Source of the DNA: Hanstruepera flava
GTDB lineage: Bacteria; Bacteroidota; Bacteroidia; Flavobacteriales; Flavobacteriaceae
DNA: 64,000 nucleotides
Direction of reading: 5' to 3'
Assembly (NCBI RefSeq): GCF_023634025.1
Contig: NZ_JALJCW010000002.1
Span: forward strand, 248,001-312,000
Below are positions 54,229-63,527 of this stretch, in pieces. Made by a program: the position numbers and the translations under genes. How positions within the stretch are numbered: the stretch's first letter is position 1; each line of letters begins with the position of its first letter. The notes beneath the pieces are model-generated. The model made no database searches, was not told where the DNA came from, and saw only the letters and a list, made by a program, of their open reading frames with translations.

Positions 54229-56571
54229 ATGCGCTATTTATTACTCATTGGTTTTTTTCTGGCAGTTAATTTTTCAGCCTTATCACAAGACAAAACGTAT
54301 AAAATTGGTTTTTTAATAGATAAAACCAATGACCGAATTAATGTATTGGTAGATGATTTACAGGAAGAAATTATTGCTGTTGTTGGTGAAGACGCAACGG
54401 TTGTTTTTCCTTCTAACAGAAGGTATGTAAATAATTTTAATCCCAATCTGGCTAAAGAGCAATATAACACACTGGTTTCAGAAGTGGATATTGTTATTGC
54501 CTACGGTGTAACCACTAATAAAGTTTTAACGGAAAGGGAGACCTATCCAATACCTACTATTCTTTTTGGGACAGTTAATGAGGATTTTATTGAGACGGCA
54601 AGAACTACTAAAGGCAGTGTTGAAAACTTCACCTCTATAGTAACACCACTTTCCTATGAGGAAGATTTACGCATATTTAAAGAACTGGTTGGTTGTAAGA
54701 GTGTTGGTGTTTTAATGGAGCGTGGTGCTATAGAATACAGCCCTGTTTCTGAAATTTTAGCAAAGTTATCATCAGAATTAGAACTGGAATTAACGTTGCT
54801 ACCGTTTGATACTGCTCAAGATATTATTAATACGTTAGAGGGTCAAGAGGCTGTATATTTTATTGGAGGACTATACCTTACTGAAGATGAAATAAAAAAT
54901 ATTGCAAATGCGCTGATAGCTAAAAAAATTCCTTCGTTTACCACAACTCAAATTCGTGATGTTGAAAATGGTCTTTTGGCGACCAACAATGATCAATCTC
55001 AAATTGATCAGTTTTTTAGGCGTATTGCCTTAAGTGTCGAATCGGTTGTGGTTGATGATGTGCCCAGTGAATCATCATCTTTACTCACTGTAAATAAAAG
55101 CCTTACTATCAACTTTAATACTGCCCAGCGTATTGGTGTACCCTTAAAGTATAGCTTAATAGCAACAACAAATTTTGTTGGAGATGCTTCAGATATAGAT
55201 GCAGATAAACGCTACGATTTAGTAAGTGTAATGACAGAGGTAATTGCGGAAAACTTAACACTTAAAGAGTTGCAGCAAGATGTGTTGGTTTCTGAAGAAG
55301 ATACCAAGTTAGCTAAAAGTGATTATTTGCCAGATGTATTTGCTTCAGCTTCTGCAAATTATACCGATCCTGAATTTGCGGCTGCAACCAACGGTCAAAA
55401 TCCAGAAGTGTTGACCGCAGGAAATATAACCCTGTCGCAAACTATATTCTCTGAAGCCGCAAATGCTAATATTGGAATACAAACGGCCTTGCAACAAGCG
55501 CAACAAGAAGAATATAATCGCGAGCAGTTAAATATTGTTTTTGAATCCGTTACGGCTTATTTTAATGCCTTAATACTTAAAGCCAATTACAAGATACAAA
55601 GTAAGAACTTAAATTTAACCAAACGTAACCTACAGATTGCTGCTCAAAACTATGATGCTGGACAATCTGGAAAATCAGATGTATTGCGTTTTAGAAGTGA
55701 GCTGGTACAAAATATGCAGGATAATGTAGAGTCGTTTAATCAGTTAAATCAAGGTTATTACGTGCTAAATCAATTGCTTAATAATCCTATAAGCTTGGTT
55801 ATTGATGTTGATGATGCGGAATTGGATTCTGGTATTTTTGAAGAATATGATTACCATGCTTTTAACGATTTATTAAACGATCCTTTGGAGCGTAGACCGT
55901 TTATTCAATTCTTAATTCAGGAAGCACTTAACAACTCTCCGGAGTTGAAGTTTTTAGATTACAATTTAATAGCTACCGAACGAAGTGAAAAACTATTTGG
56001 CCCAGGCCGTTTTTTGCCAACTGTTGCCTTGCAAGGTCAATATAACCATGTGTTTTCTAGAAGTGGAGCAGGAAGTACATTTCCAGTATTCATACCAACT
56101 CCACCCGACGGCTATTATAATGTTGGCGTAAATTTAAGCTTACCCATATTTAATCAGAATAAACAAAATATCAATAAGCAAATTGCCACAATTCAAAAAG
56201 AGCAAATTCAATTTTCAACAGAGAACCTAAAGCTTCAGATTGAAAAAAATATCAATGATGCTGTATTGGAAGTCATCAACCAAATTACAAATATTGAGTT
56301 ATCTAAAGTATTTGAGGAAACTGCAAAAGAAGTTTTGGAATTAACCCAGACATCTTATGAAAATGGCGCAGTTAATATCATCCAACTGTTGGATGCCCAA
56401 AACAATTACTTACAGGCGCAATTGGCCAGTAGTAATGCAACGTATAATTATTTGTTAGCCATGCTAACACTAGAACGCTATATAGGAAACTTCTTTTTAC
56501 TGGAATCTCAAGAAGAACGTAACGCTTTTACAGCTCGTTTTTTAGAGTTTAAGGCCAGTATTGAAGATTAA
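54229..56571 (+). CDS. TolC-family outer membrane protein with N-terminal binding-protein-like domain
   Basis: 780 residues, well above the roughly 430-500 of ordinary TolC proteins. Signal peptide (LLLIGFFLAVNFSALSQ). Residues about 22-290 resemble the ABC_sub_bind periplasmic binding fold (YKIGFLIDKTNDRINVLV, VDIVIAYGVTTNKVL, PIPTILFGTVNEDF, VYFIGGLYLTEDEI). Residues about 330-770 are TolC repeats (TLSQTIFSEAANANIG, FESVTAYFNALIL, INIIQLLDAQNNYLQAQLASSNATYNYL-type C-terminal repeat). First gene of an operon with adaptor and RND pump. Confidence 0.88.
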   Translation: MRYLLLIGFFLAVNFSALSQDKTYKIGFLIDKTNDRINVLVDDLQEEIIAVVGEDATVVFPSNRRYVNNFNPNLAKEQYNTLVSEVDIVIAYGVTTNKVLTERETYPIPTILFGTVNEDFIETARTTKGSVENFTSIVTPLSYEEDLRIFKELVGCKSVGVLMERGAIEYSPVSEILAKLSSELELELTLLPFDTAQDIINTLEGQEAVYFIGGLYLTEDEIKNIANALIAKKIPSFTTTQIRDVENGLLATNNDQSQIDQFFRRIALSVESVVVDDVPSESSSLLTVNKSLTINFNTAQRIGVPLKYSLIATTNFVGDASDIDADKRYDLVSVMTEVIAENLTLKELQQDVLVSEEDTKLAKSDYLPDVFASASANYTDPEFAAATNGQNPEVLTAGNITLSQTIFSEAANANIGIQTALQQAQQEEYNREQLNIVFESVTAYFNALILKANYKIQSKNLNLTKRNLQIAAQNYDAGQSGKSDVLRFRSELVQNMQDNVESFNQLNQGYYVLNQLLNNPISLVIDVDDAELDSGIFEEYDYHAFNDLLNDPLERRPFIQFLIQEALNNSPELKFLDYNLIATERSEKLFGPGRFLPTVALQGQYNHVFSRSGAGSTFPVFIPTPPDGYYNVGVNLSLPIFNQNKQNINKQIATIQKEQIQFSTENLKLQIEKNINDAVLEVINQITNIELSKVFEETAKEVLELTQTSYENGAVNIIQLLDAQNNYLQAQLASSNATYNYLLAMLTLERYIGNFFLLESQEERNAFTARFLEFKASIED

Positions 56572-56582
56572 ACATAAAACGT

Positions 56583-57671
56583 ATGATTTTAAACAAAAAC
56601 TATAAATTACTATCACTTTTAATGCTTGGGTTTTTTATGGCCTGCGGTAAAAAGGAAGCACCAAAGCAAGAGGTGTTGCGCCCCGTAAAGTATACAGAAG
56701 TAAAATATGCGGGAGCAGATAAGATTAGACATTTTAGTGGTACGGCTAAAACTGAAAAAATTATCAATTTGAGTTTTAGGAATACAGGCATTATTGTAAT
56801 GCTTGATATGAAATTAGGTCAGAAAGTTAAAAAAGGCGATTTATTGGCTCAACTCGATAATGTTCAGGCGCGATTGAATTATGAAAGTTCAATTGAATCA
56901 CAAAACAGTGCCGAATCCCAAATGAATACCGCCAAATTAAATTTAAACCGGGTCAGAACCTTGTACGAAAAAGGTAGCTCTTCATTAAGTGATTATGAAG
57001 CTGCTAAAAACTCTTACCGCACTGCAGTAGCCAGTTTTGAATCGTCTAAACGTAGTGTATCCATTCAAGCCGACCAAATTAAGTTTGGATACCTATATGC
57101 ACCAGAAGATGGGGCTATAGCTTCGGTTGTTGCTGAAGTTGATGAAAACGTTTCACCTGGTCAAACTATAGGTGTATTAAATGCAGGATCAGCAATAGAA
57201 ATTGAAATTGGCCTTCCAGAGAGCGTTATTAACAATGTGTACAAAGGCATGAAGGTTAAGGTGTCGTTTACGGCTATTGGAAACAAACAATATAATGGTG
57301 AGGTTACCGAGGTTGCTCCAGCATTAGATAGCAATACGTCTACTTATCCAATTCGTGTAACTATTCTTGATGATGACGAGCGTATAAAAAGTGGTATGGC
57401 CGCCAGTGTTACCTTTGAATTTGTTACAAGCCAAAGCGAGGAGCGTAAATTGGTAATACCACCAGTTAGTGTGGGAGAAGACGGAGATAATCGTTTCGTA
57501 TTTGTTATTGATGGTGCAGAGGGGAATTATGTTATTAAGCGCCAAACTATTGAAATAGGTGAGTTGACTGCTGAAGGTTTTGAAATTGATTCGGGTTTAG
57601 AGGAAGGTCAAAAAATAGCAACAGCTGGGTTGCAAACCCTTTTAGATGGTCAAAAAGTTAAATTAAATTAA
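56583..57671 (+). CDS. RND efflux periplasmic adaptor lipoprotein
   Basis: 362 residues. Lipoprotein signal ends GFFMAC (Cys21). HlyD/AcrA-type layout: beta-barrel start, a biotinyl-lipoyl domain (LRPVKYTEV...KLGQKVKKGDLLAQLDNV), a coiled-coil hairpin (NSAESQMNTAKLNLNRVRTL), and the second lipoyl half (GYLYAPEDGAIASVVAEV). It bridges the inner-membrane pump and the TolC channel. Eleven bases after the TolC gene and nine before the permease gene. Confidence 0.9.
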   Translation: MILNKNYKLLSLLMLGFFMACGKKEAPKQEVLRPVKYTEVKYAGADKIRHFSGTAKTEKIINLSFRNTGIIVMLDMKLGQKVKKGDLLAQLDNVQARLNYESSIESQNSAESQMNTAKLNLNRVRTLYEKGSSSLSDYEAAKNSYRTAVASFESSKRSVSIQADQIKFGYLYAPEDGAIASVVAEVDENVSPGQTIGVLNAGSAIEIEIGLPESVINNVYKGMKVKVSFTAIGNKQYNGEVTEVAPALDSNTSTYPIRVTILDDDERIKSGMAASVTFEFVTSQSEERKLVIPPVSVGEDGDNRFVFVIDGAEGNYVIKRQTIEIGELTAEGFEIDSGLEEGQKIATAGLQTLLDGQKVKLN

Positions 57672-57680
57672 GCGCAATAC

Positions 57681-60600
57681 ATGAATTTAGCCAAGTTTTC
57701 AATAGAGCGCAATAGAATTACCTTTACTGTTTTAGCTACTATCGTTTTGATGGGTATTGTCTTGTATCAAGGTTTATCACGAGATAGTATGCCACCTTAT
57801 ACGGTTCGTGTTGCTAATATTGTAACCAATTTTCCAGGTGCTAGTCCAGAACGTGTTGAGCTGCTTGTAACCGATAAGGTTGAAAAGGTCTCACAGGAGT
57901 TACCTGAATTAAAAGAAGTAACCAGTACATCACGAGCAGGTCTTTCGGTAGTTACTGTAGAATTAAAAGATGAAGTAAGACCTGAAAAACTGCAACCGGT
58001 TTGGGATAGATTAAGACGAAAACTTGATGCTTTAGAAGGCCTCCCTTCAAATGTAGTCCCTTTTTTAGATGATGATGGTATTGGAGAAGTGTTTGGAATT
58101 GCCGTCGGTATCATTTCAGATGGTTACTCCTATGCAGAAGCAAAAGAGTATGTTGACGATATTAAAGACGATTTAATAAAACTGGATTTTGCTGCTAAAG
58201 TGGAGTTGGGAGGTGTACAGGATGAGCGCGTATTTGTTGAATTTGATAATGCCCGATTAAAAGAATATGGTCTTTCAGCTTCAAAATTGCAACAAGCTAT
58301 TGGAGCTACAAACATATTAAGTTCGGGTGGTCAGGTTAATTTAGACAGTGAACGTATTATTTTAGAACCAACAGGGAACTTTAATTCGGTACAAGACATA
58401 AAAAATACTTTAATTCCAGTTGGAGACGGAACTCAAATGGTTTATTTGGGCGATATAACAAACATTGTTAAAGGTTATATCGATCCACCTACACAAATTG
58501 TAAAAGTGAACGGTAAAGAAGCCATTTCTATGCACATTAGCTTAAAAGAAGGTGCTAACGTTATTCAATTGGGTGAAGATGTTAATAAAGTAATGGCTGA
58601 ATGGGAAACAAGACTTCCGGTTGGCTTGGAACTTGTTAGGTTGGCTTCGTTAGATACCTATATTGATGTTAAGATTAGCGATTTTATCGTCAATCTTATG
58701 CAATCCATTGTTATAGTACTACTGGTAATGCTCATATTTTTGGGTGTTAGAACAGGAGCTATTATAGCCAGTTTAATTCCGCTTGTTACCATAATGACCT
58801 TAATGCTCATGGGTGTGATTAGTATGGGGTTAAACCAAGTAACACTGGCTGCATTAATTATGGCATTGGGTATGATGGTAGATAATGCTATTGTTGTTGC
58901 CGAAACCATTATGGTAAAAATGGAAAATGGAGCTAAAGCGAAAACGGCTGCAATTGATGCCTGTTCAGAATTGTTTACGCCATTATTAATTTCTACGTTA
59001 ACCACATCGGCAGCATTTTTAGCGTTTTATTTGGCGGAATCAACCATGGGAGATATTGTTGGGCCAATTTTCGTGGTAATTTCAATGGCTTTGTTGTCAT
59101 CATGGATATTAGCACTAACAGTAATTACTTTGTTTTGCGTTTTATTTTTAAAAATAAAACCTAAAGCTGAACGCGAACCAAGTACTATTGATAAAGTAAT
59201 TTATAAACTGAAGGGGTATTATAAAGATTTGATTTTAAAAGCTTTATCAATTAAGGCAACGGTGCTTTTGGTAATTGTTGGTTTGTTTATTTTGTCGTTA
59301 TACGGTTTTACTAAAATTCCGTTTATTTTCTTTCCAGATAGTGATCGTAACATGATTACGGTAGATATTAATCTAACCCAAGGGACTCGCATTGAGCGAA
59401 CCCAAGAATTAGTTGAAGAATTAGAAGTTTATATGCGCGATTCGTTATTGGTTAATGCCAATCGTGAAAACGGTATTACCGATTGGTCTTCTTATGTTGG
59501 TAAAGGACCCGAATCCTATGATTTAGGTTACACACCTGACGAACCCGATGCGAGTTATGGGCATATGCTTGTAAATGTTTCTGATGCGATTTACAATAAC
59601 GAATTGGTAAATAAACTGGATGCTTTTTGTTACGACAACTTTCCAGAAGCTGATGTTAAGGTAAGTCTTTTAGGTTCAGGAGGTGGTGGTACACCTATTG
59701 AGGTAAAAATATCTGGCGATAATCCCGATGTATTGGCAGCCTTATCAGAACAAACCAAACAAAAGTTATCAAAAATTACTGGAACCAAAAATGTTAAAGA
59801 TGATTGGGGGCCAAAAAGTAAAAAGTTTGTGGTGGATATCGATCAGAATAAAGCACGTTTAGCAGGTGTTTCCAATCAGGATATAGCGACTTCCTTGCAA
59901 ACGGTATTGGATGGTTTTCAAACAGGTGAATATCGCGAAGACGATAAGTCAATCCCTATTCTTATGCGAAGTGATGGTAGTCAACAGCAAACATTGGCTT
60001 CCATTGAAACTTTAAATATTTATGCCCAAAATACTGGCAAAAGTGTACCATTGAGTCAAGTGGCTACTATTGTTCCAGAATGGCAATACGCCAAAATAAA
60101 ACGATTGGATATTGATAGAACTATTGTGGTTTCTAGTGAGTTGAATGATGATGGTAATGCTTCGGCTATTATGAAAGAAATTACACCTTGGATAGAGAAT
60201 GAGTCCAAATCTTGGCCAGAAGGTTACACTTATAAGTTTGGCGGTGATGCTGAAAACACGGCTGAAAATATGGGAGCAGTAATTGGATATTTACCTTTGT
60301 CAGGATTCATCATTATATTATTGCTTATTATTCAATTTAATTCAGTTAGAAAAACAATCATGGTGGCTTCAACCATTCCATTAGGAATTATTGGTGTAGT
60401 CATTGGGCTTCTAATATTTCAGGAACCATTCGGTTTTATGCCATTTTTGGGTGTGATATCGTTGGCTGGAATTGTAATCAATAATGCCATTGTTTTAATA
60501 GATAGGATGCAAATTGAAGAGCACGAAATGAACAGACCTATTCAGGATGCAATAATTGCAGCTTGCTTACAGCGCTTCAGACCTATTTTATTGGCGACCT

Positions 60601-60794
60601 TTACTACCGTTTTGGGTTTAATTCCGTTGTATTTGAGTGGCGGCGAAATGTGGGAAGGTATGGCTGTCAGTATCATGGTTGGATTATTATTTGGTACGTT
60701 TATAACATTGTTGTTTATCCCATCTTTTTACAGTGTGCTTTACAAAGTGCATTATAAAGACTATACGTTTAATGAAGATCTAATGAATGATTAG
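57681..60794 (+). CDS. RND efflux pump, inner-membrane permease
   Basis: 1037 residues with the AcrB-type duplicated plan: one N-terminal helix, a large periplasmic loop (about 35-330), helices 2-6, a second helix, second loop and helices 8-12. The proton-relay motif in TM4 is GMMVDNAIVVAET, with Asp present but the second AcrB Asp replaced by Asn; many functional RND pumps have VDN here. PLGIIGVVIGLLIF and RPILLATFTTVLGLIPLYLSGG support the family. Substrates unknown. Overlaps the downstream channel gene by eight bases. Confidence 0.93.
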   Translation: MNLAKFSIERNRITFTVLATIVLMGIVLYQGLSRDSMPPYTVRVANIVTNFPGASPERVELLVTDKVEKVSQELPELKEVTSTSRAGLSVVTVELKDEVRPEKLQPVWDRLRRKLDALEGLPSNVVPFLDDDGIGEVFGIAVGIISDGYSYAEAKEYVDDIKDDLIKLDFAAKVELGGVQDERVFVEFDNARLKEYGLSASKLQQAIGATNILSSGGQVNLDSERIILEPTGNFNSVQDIKNTLIPVGDGTQMVYLGDITNIVKGYIDPPTQIVKVNGKEAISMHISLKEGANVIQLGEDVNKVMAEWETRLPVGLELVRLASLDTYIDVKISDFIVNLMQSIVIVLLVMLIFLGVRTGAIIASLIPLVTIMTLMLMGVISMGLNQVTLAALIMALGMMVDNAIVVAETIMVKMENGAKAKTAAIDACSELFTPLLISTLTTSAAFLAFYLAESTMGDIVGPIFVVISMALLSSWILALTVITLFCVLFLKIKPKAEREPSTIDKVIYKLKGYYKDLILKALSIKATVLLVIVGLFILSLYGFTKIPFIFFPDSDRNMITVDINLTQGTRIERTQELVEELEVYMRDSLLVNANRENGITDWSSYVGKGPESYDLGYTPDEPDASYGHMLVNVSDAIYNNELVNKLDAFCYDNFPEADVKVSLLGSGGGGTPIEVKISGDNPDVLAALSEQTKQKLSKITGTKNVKDDWGPKSKKFVVDIDQNKARLAGVSNQDIATSLQTVLDGFQTGEYREDDKSIPILMRSDGSQQQTLASIETLNIYAQNTGKSVPLSQVATIVPEWQYAKIKRLDIDRTIVVSSELNDDGNASAIMKEITPWIENESKSWPEGYTYKFGGDAENTAENMGAVIGYLPLSGFIIILLLIIQFNSVRKTIMVASTIPLGIIGVVIGLLIFQEPFGFMPFLGVISLAGIVINNAIVLIDRMQIEEHEMNRPIQDAIIAACLQRFRPILLATFTTVLGLIPLYLSGGEMWEGMAVSIMVGLLFGTFITLLFIPSFYSVLYKVHYKDYTFNEDLMND

Positions 60795-61464
60795 TATGGT
60801 TTTGAAGAAGCTATATGTACATCGATTTGAGTTGTTCTTTTTTAGTCTTATTTGCGTGCTTTTCGGTTCTTTATTTTTTCCAAAAGACCTATTTGCAAAT
60901 AGTATTTCTCCAATATTGTTTTTAGTGAATATACTATCTGGAATTCTCTTTTTCATAAAAACCAAAAGGCAGGTCTTAATTGTTATTGGAATATTCGTTT
61001 TAGTACTGGCCATTTTTTTATTTATGACTGTTGGAAATAATGAAGACGACTCTATTAGATATATAAGACTGGTAGCTTACTTTGCATTTTATTGTTTAGT
61101 CACTTATCAAATAATACGCCAAGTATGGAATGCAAAAACAGTAACTAGAAGCGTAATTTTTGGTTTAATGAGTGGTTATGTGTCATTGGGTCTTCTAGGG
61201 TTTTTTACATTTTTTTGTATAGAATTGGTTGCTCCAGGCTCTTTTAATGGTATTCCCTTTGATATGCCAATAGCGTCTAAAATTGAAGAGCTAATTTATT
61301 TTAGTTACATCACACTATTAACCATAGGATATGGCGATATTACTCCAAACGCAGAGATAGTGCAAAAAGCCTCTGTATTAGTAGGTATGGTTGGTCAATT
61401 TTATTTGGTGATTGTTACCGCAGTTGTTATTGAAAAGTATATTAGACATACACAAAAAGACTAA
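60787..61464 (+). CDS. potassium-channel-family membrane protein
   Basis: 225 residues with about six hydrophobic segments and a C-terminal pore loop ISYITLLTIGYGDITPNA containing the K+ selectivity filter TIGYGD between the last two helices. This is the Ion_trans_2 architecture without a cytoplasmic RCK domain. The ATG at 60787 lies inside the end of the RND pump gene (another ATG at 60796 is possible), so it is likely translated from the same message. A functional tie to efflux is inference. Confidence 0.85.
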   Translation: MISMVLKKLYVHRFELFFFSLICVLFGSLFFPKDLFANSISPILFLVNILSGILFFIKTKRQVLIVIGIFVLVLAIFLFMTVGNNEDDSIRYIRLVAYFAFYCLVTYQIIRQVWNAKTVTRSVIFGLMSGYVSLGLLGFFTFFCIELVAPGSFNGIPFDMPIASKIEELIYFSYITLLTIGYGDITPNAEIVQKASVLVGMVGQFYLVIVTAVVIEKYIRHTQKD

Positions 61465-61493
61465 TATTGGATGGTAAACATCGATTAGAATTG

Positions 61494-61501
61494 TATTTTT
61501 G
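61494..61501 (+). promoter_or_regulatory. candidate -7 element of pyrD
   Basis: TATTTTTG, an exact TAnnTTTG match 18 bases before the pyrD ATG; a TTG at 61467-61469 lies 24 bases upstream, slightly beyond the usual spacing. Confidence 0.4.
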
Positions 61502-61519
61502 CAGCATAAAAGAGGCAAC

Positions 61520-62536
61520 ATGTATAAAGTACTTATCCGACCACTATTTTTTCTTTTTGATCCAGAGAAAATTCATCATTTTACGTTTTCAACTATTCGT
61601 TTTTTTAACAAACTACCTTTTGTTTCTAGTATTATAAATAGCCTTTATAAAGTTGAAGATGAACGATTGGAACGCGAATTATTTGGGTTGAAATTCAAGA
61701 ATCCAGTGGGTTTAGCAGCAGGTTTTGATAAGGATGCCAAACTATTCAACGAATTGTCGAATTTCGGATTTGGTTTTGTAGAAATAGGAACACTAACACC
61801 AAAACCTCAAGATGGCAATCCGAAAAAACGGTTGTTTCGATTACAATCCGATTCAGCTATAATAAATAGAATGGGTTTTAATAATGGTGGTGTAGATGCT
61901 GCTGTTGAAAGACTAAAGAAAAATAAAGGTGTTTTAATTGGAGGTAATATTGGAAAAAACAAAGTGACACCTAACGAGAAAGCTGTAGAGGATTATAAAA
62001 CATGTTTTGAAGCACTATTTAAATATGTCGATTATTTTGTAGTTAATGTGAGTTCGCCAAATACACCTAATTTACGCGAACTGCAAGATAAGGAGCCGCT
62101 TACAAAATTGTTACAAACACTTAAAGATTTAAATAGCAAAAAGCGCAAGCCAAAACCTATATTATTAAAAATAGCACCAGATTTAACGGATTCGCAATTG
62201 TTGGACATTATAGACATCGTTAAAGACACTAAAATTAATGGTGTTATCGCAACCAATACCACTATTTCACGAAATGGATTGACAAGTGCTAATAAAACTG
62301 AAACAGGTGGTTTAAGTGGTAAACCACTGGCTAATCGTTCTACAGAAGTTATTCGGTTTTTATCAGAGAAAAGTAATAAGGCCTTTCCAATTATTGGAGT
62401 TGGTGGTATTCATTCAGTACAAGACGCTTTAGATAAGTTTAATGCTGGAGCCGATTTAATACAACTTTACACGGGTTTTATTTATGAAGGACCTAAACTT
62501 ATCAAGCAGATTAATAAAGCCATTATTAATGGATAA
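61520..62536 (+). CDS. pyrD: quinone-dependent dihydroorotate dehydrogenase
   Basis: About 338 residues from ATG 61520 ([16 protein letters not shown]), a class 2 start with a membrane-associating helix; a TTG at 61499 would add seven residues. FMN-binding and active-site segments: [40 protein letters not shown] with the class 2 catalytic Ser, [10 protein letters not shown] and [13 protein letters not shown]. Oxidises dihydroorotate to orotate at the inner membrane with quinone, fourth step of pyrimidine synthesis. Its end overlaps the convergent T9SS gene by 11 bases. Confidence 0.93.
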   Translation: MYKVLIRPLFFLFDPEKIHHFTFSTIRFFNKLPFVSSIINSLYKVEDERLERELFGLKFKNPVGLAAGFDKDAKLFNELSNFGFGFVEIGTLTPKPQDGNPKKRLFRLQSDSAIINRMGFNNGGVDAAVERLKKNKGVLIGGNIGKNKVTPNEKAVEDYKTCFEALFKYVDYFVVNVSSPNTPNLRELQDKEPLTKLLQTLKDLNSKKRKPKPILLKIAPDLTDSQLLDIIDIVKDTKINGVIATNTTISRNGLTSANKTETGGLSGKPLANRSTEVIRFLSEKSNKAFPIIGVGGIHSVQDALDKFNAGADLIQLYTGFIYEGPKLIKQINKAIING

Positions 62537-63443
62537 TAATCTTTTTTAAAACAGACTCTTCATTTTTAAATTTCATATTAACAAGGTAAACTCCTTTTTT
62601 TAGATTGGCGACATTAATAGTTTGAAGCTTATTATTTTTAGTGTTTGCCACCTTTAAGATTTGTTTGCCCAATACATTGTAAATGGTAGTTTCTGTTACT
62701 ACATTGTTGGGAGCTGAAGCAATATTGAAATTTGTTGTCGTTGGGTTTGGGAACAACTTAACAGATTCGCTTTGAAATTCTTCTACTCCTAAAACATCTT
62801 GAAGTGAAATGGTAAGTGTTCCTATTTTTTGGTCATTAAAAGGACTAATGTTAACCAAACTGGTAATTACACCTTGAGGATTTGAATCGGCGTTGGCAGA
62901 TGTATAGTTGACACCATCATCAGTACCGGCATCATAAGGATACAAATCAATAGAAATAGTGGTCCTCCAAGAATCGTTCGCTCTTAAATTAATGCCGCTT
63001 ATTGCTATCATCCAATCTGGACTCGGAGCAATCATTGAAACTAACGTTAAAAGCGGGTAATCTTCGCTAACCTCTAAAGCCATAATCTCAATAGTACCTG
63101 TAGCATGGGCTAATGAGCTTCCGTTTATATACTGTTCGGCGTTTCCATTGTTTATGGCTTGCTCCACTTCAATGGCCATAAAAACAGTATTGTCTCCCAA
63201 TTCTGCAACATCTTCAATACCTTGAGTTGCCAATTGTCCCATTTCTAGAAATGTGACATTGCTATTGTGGTTGGCTCCAACTAGTCTAGACCAATGTGCA
63301 TTGGTTGGAAGTGTACCATGATCAGTTGAATTCCAAGAACTCGTAAATATTATATCATATGTAGCTATAGACTGCGAGTATGTAATATTCGTAATAATAA
63401 AAGCTAATATTGAGTAGAGTAGAGTAGTTATTTTCATAGCCAA
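62526..63443 (-). CDS. T9SS-secreted spondin-domain-like protein
   Basis: 305 residues. Signal peptide ([17 protein letters not shown]), a middle domain with [18 protein letters not shown] and [20 protein letters not shown], which resembles the N-terminal part of spondin domains (TWS...P..AHFS.L-type). The C-terminal type A sorting domain is [12 protein letters not shown]...[12 protein letters not shown]...[14 protein letters not shown]...KKIIIH. Exported by Sec and T9SS. Ligand unknown. The spondin assignment is a pattern match; the sorting domain is secure. Confidence 0.82.
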   Translation of the reverse strand: MAMKITTLLYSILAFIITNITYSQSIATYDIIFTSSWNSTDHGTLPTNAHWSRLVGANHNSNVTFLEMGQLATQGIEDVAELGDNTVFMAIEVEQAINNGNAEQYINGSSLAHATGTIEIMALEVSEDYPLLTLVSMIAPSPDWMIAISGINLRANDSWRTTISIDLYPYDAGTDDGVNYTSANADSNPQGVITSLVNISPFNDQKIGTLTISLQDVLGVEEFQSESVKLFPNPTTTNFNIASAPNNVVTETTIYNVLGKQILKVANTKNNKLQTINVANLKKGVYLVNMKFKNEESVLKKIIIH

Positions 63444-63527
63444 AGCGTTTAATATTAGGTCGCTTAATTAGCAATTGCTTACAATTTCTTTTTGACTATT
63501 TTTGGTTTGTAATTAAAATAATTAATC

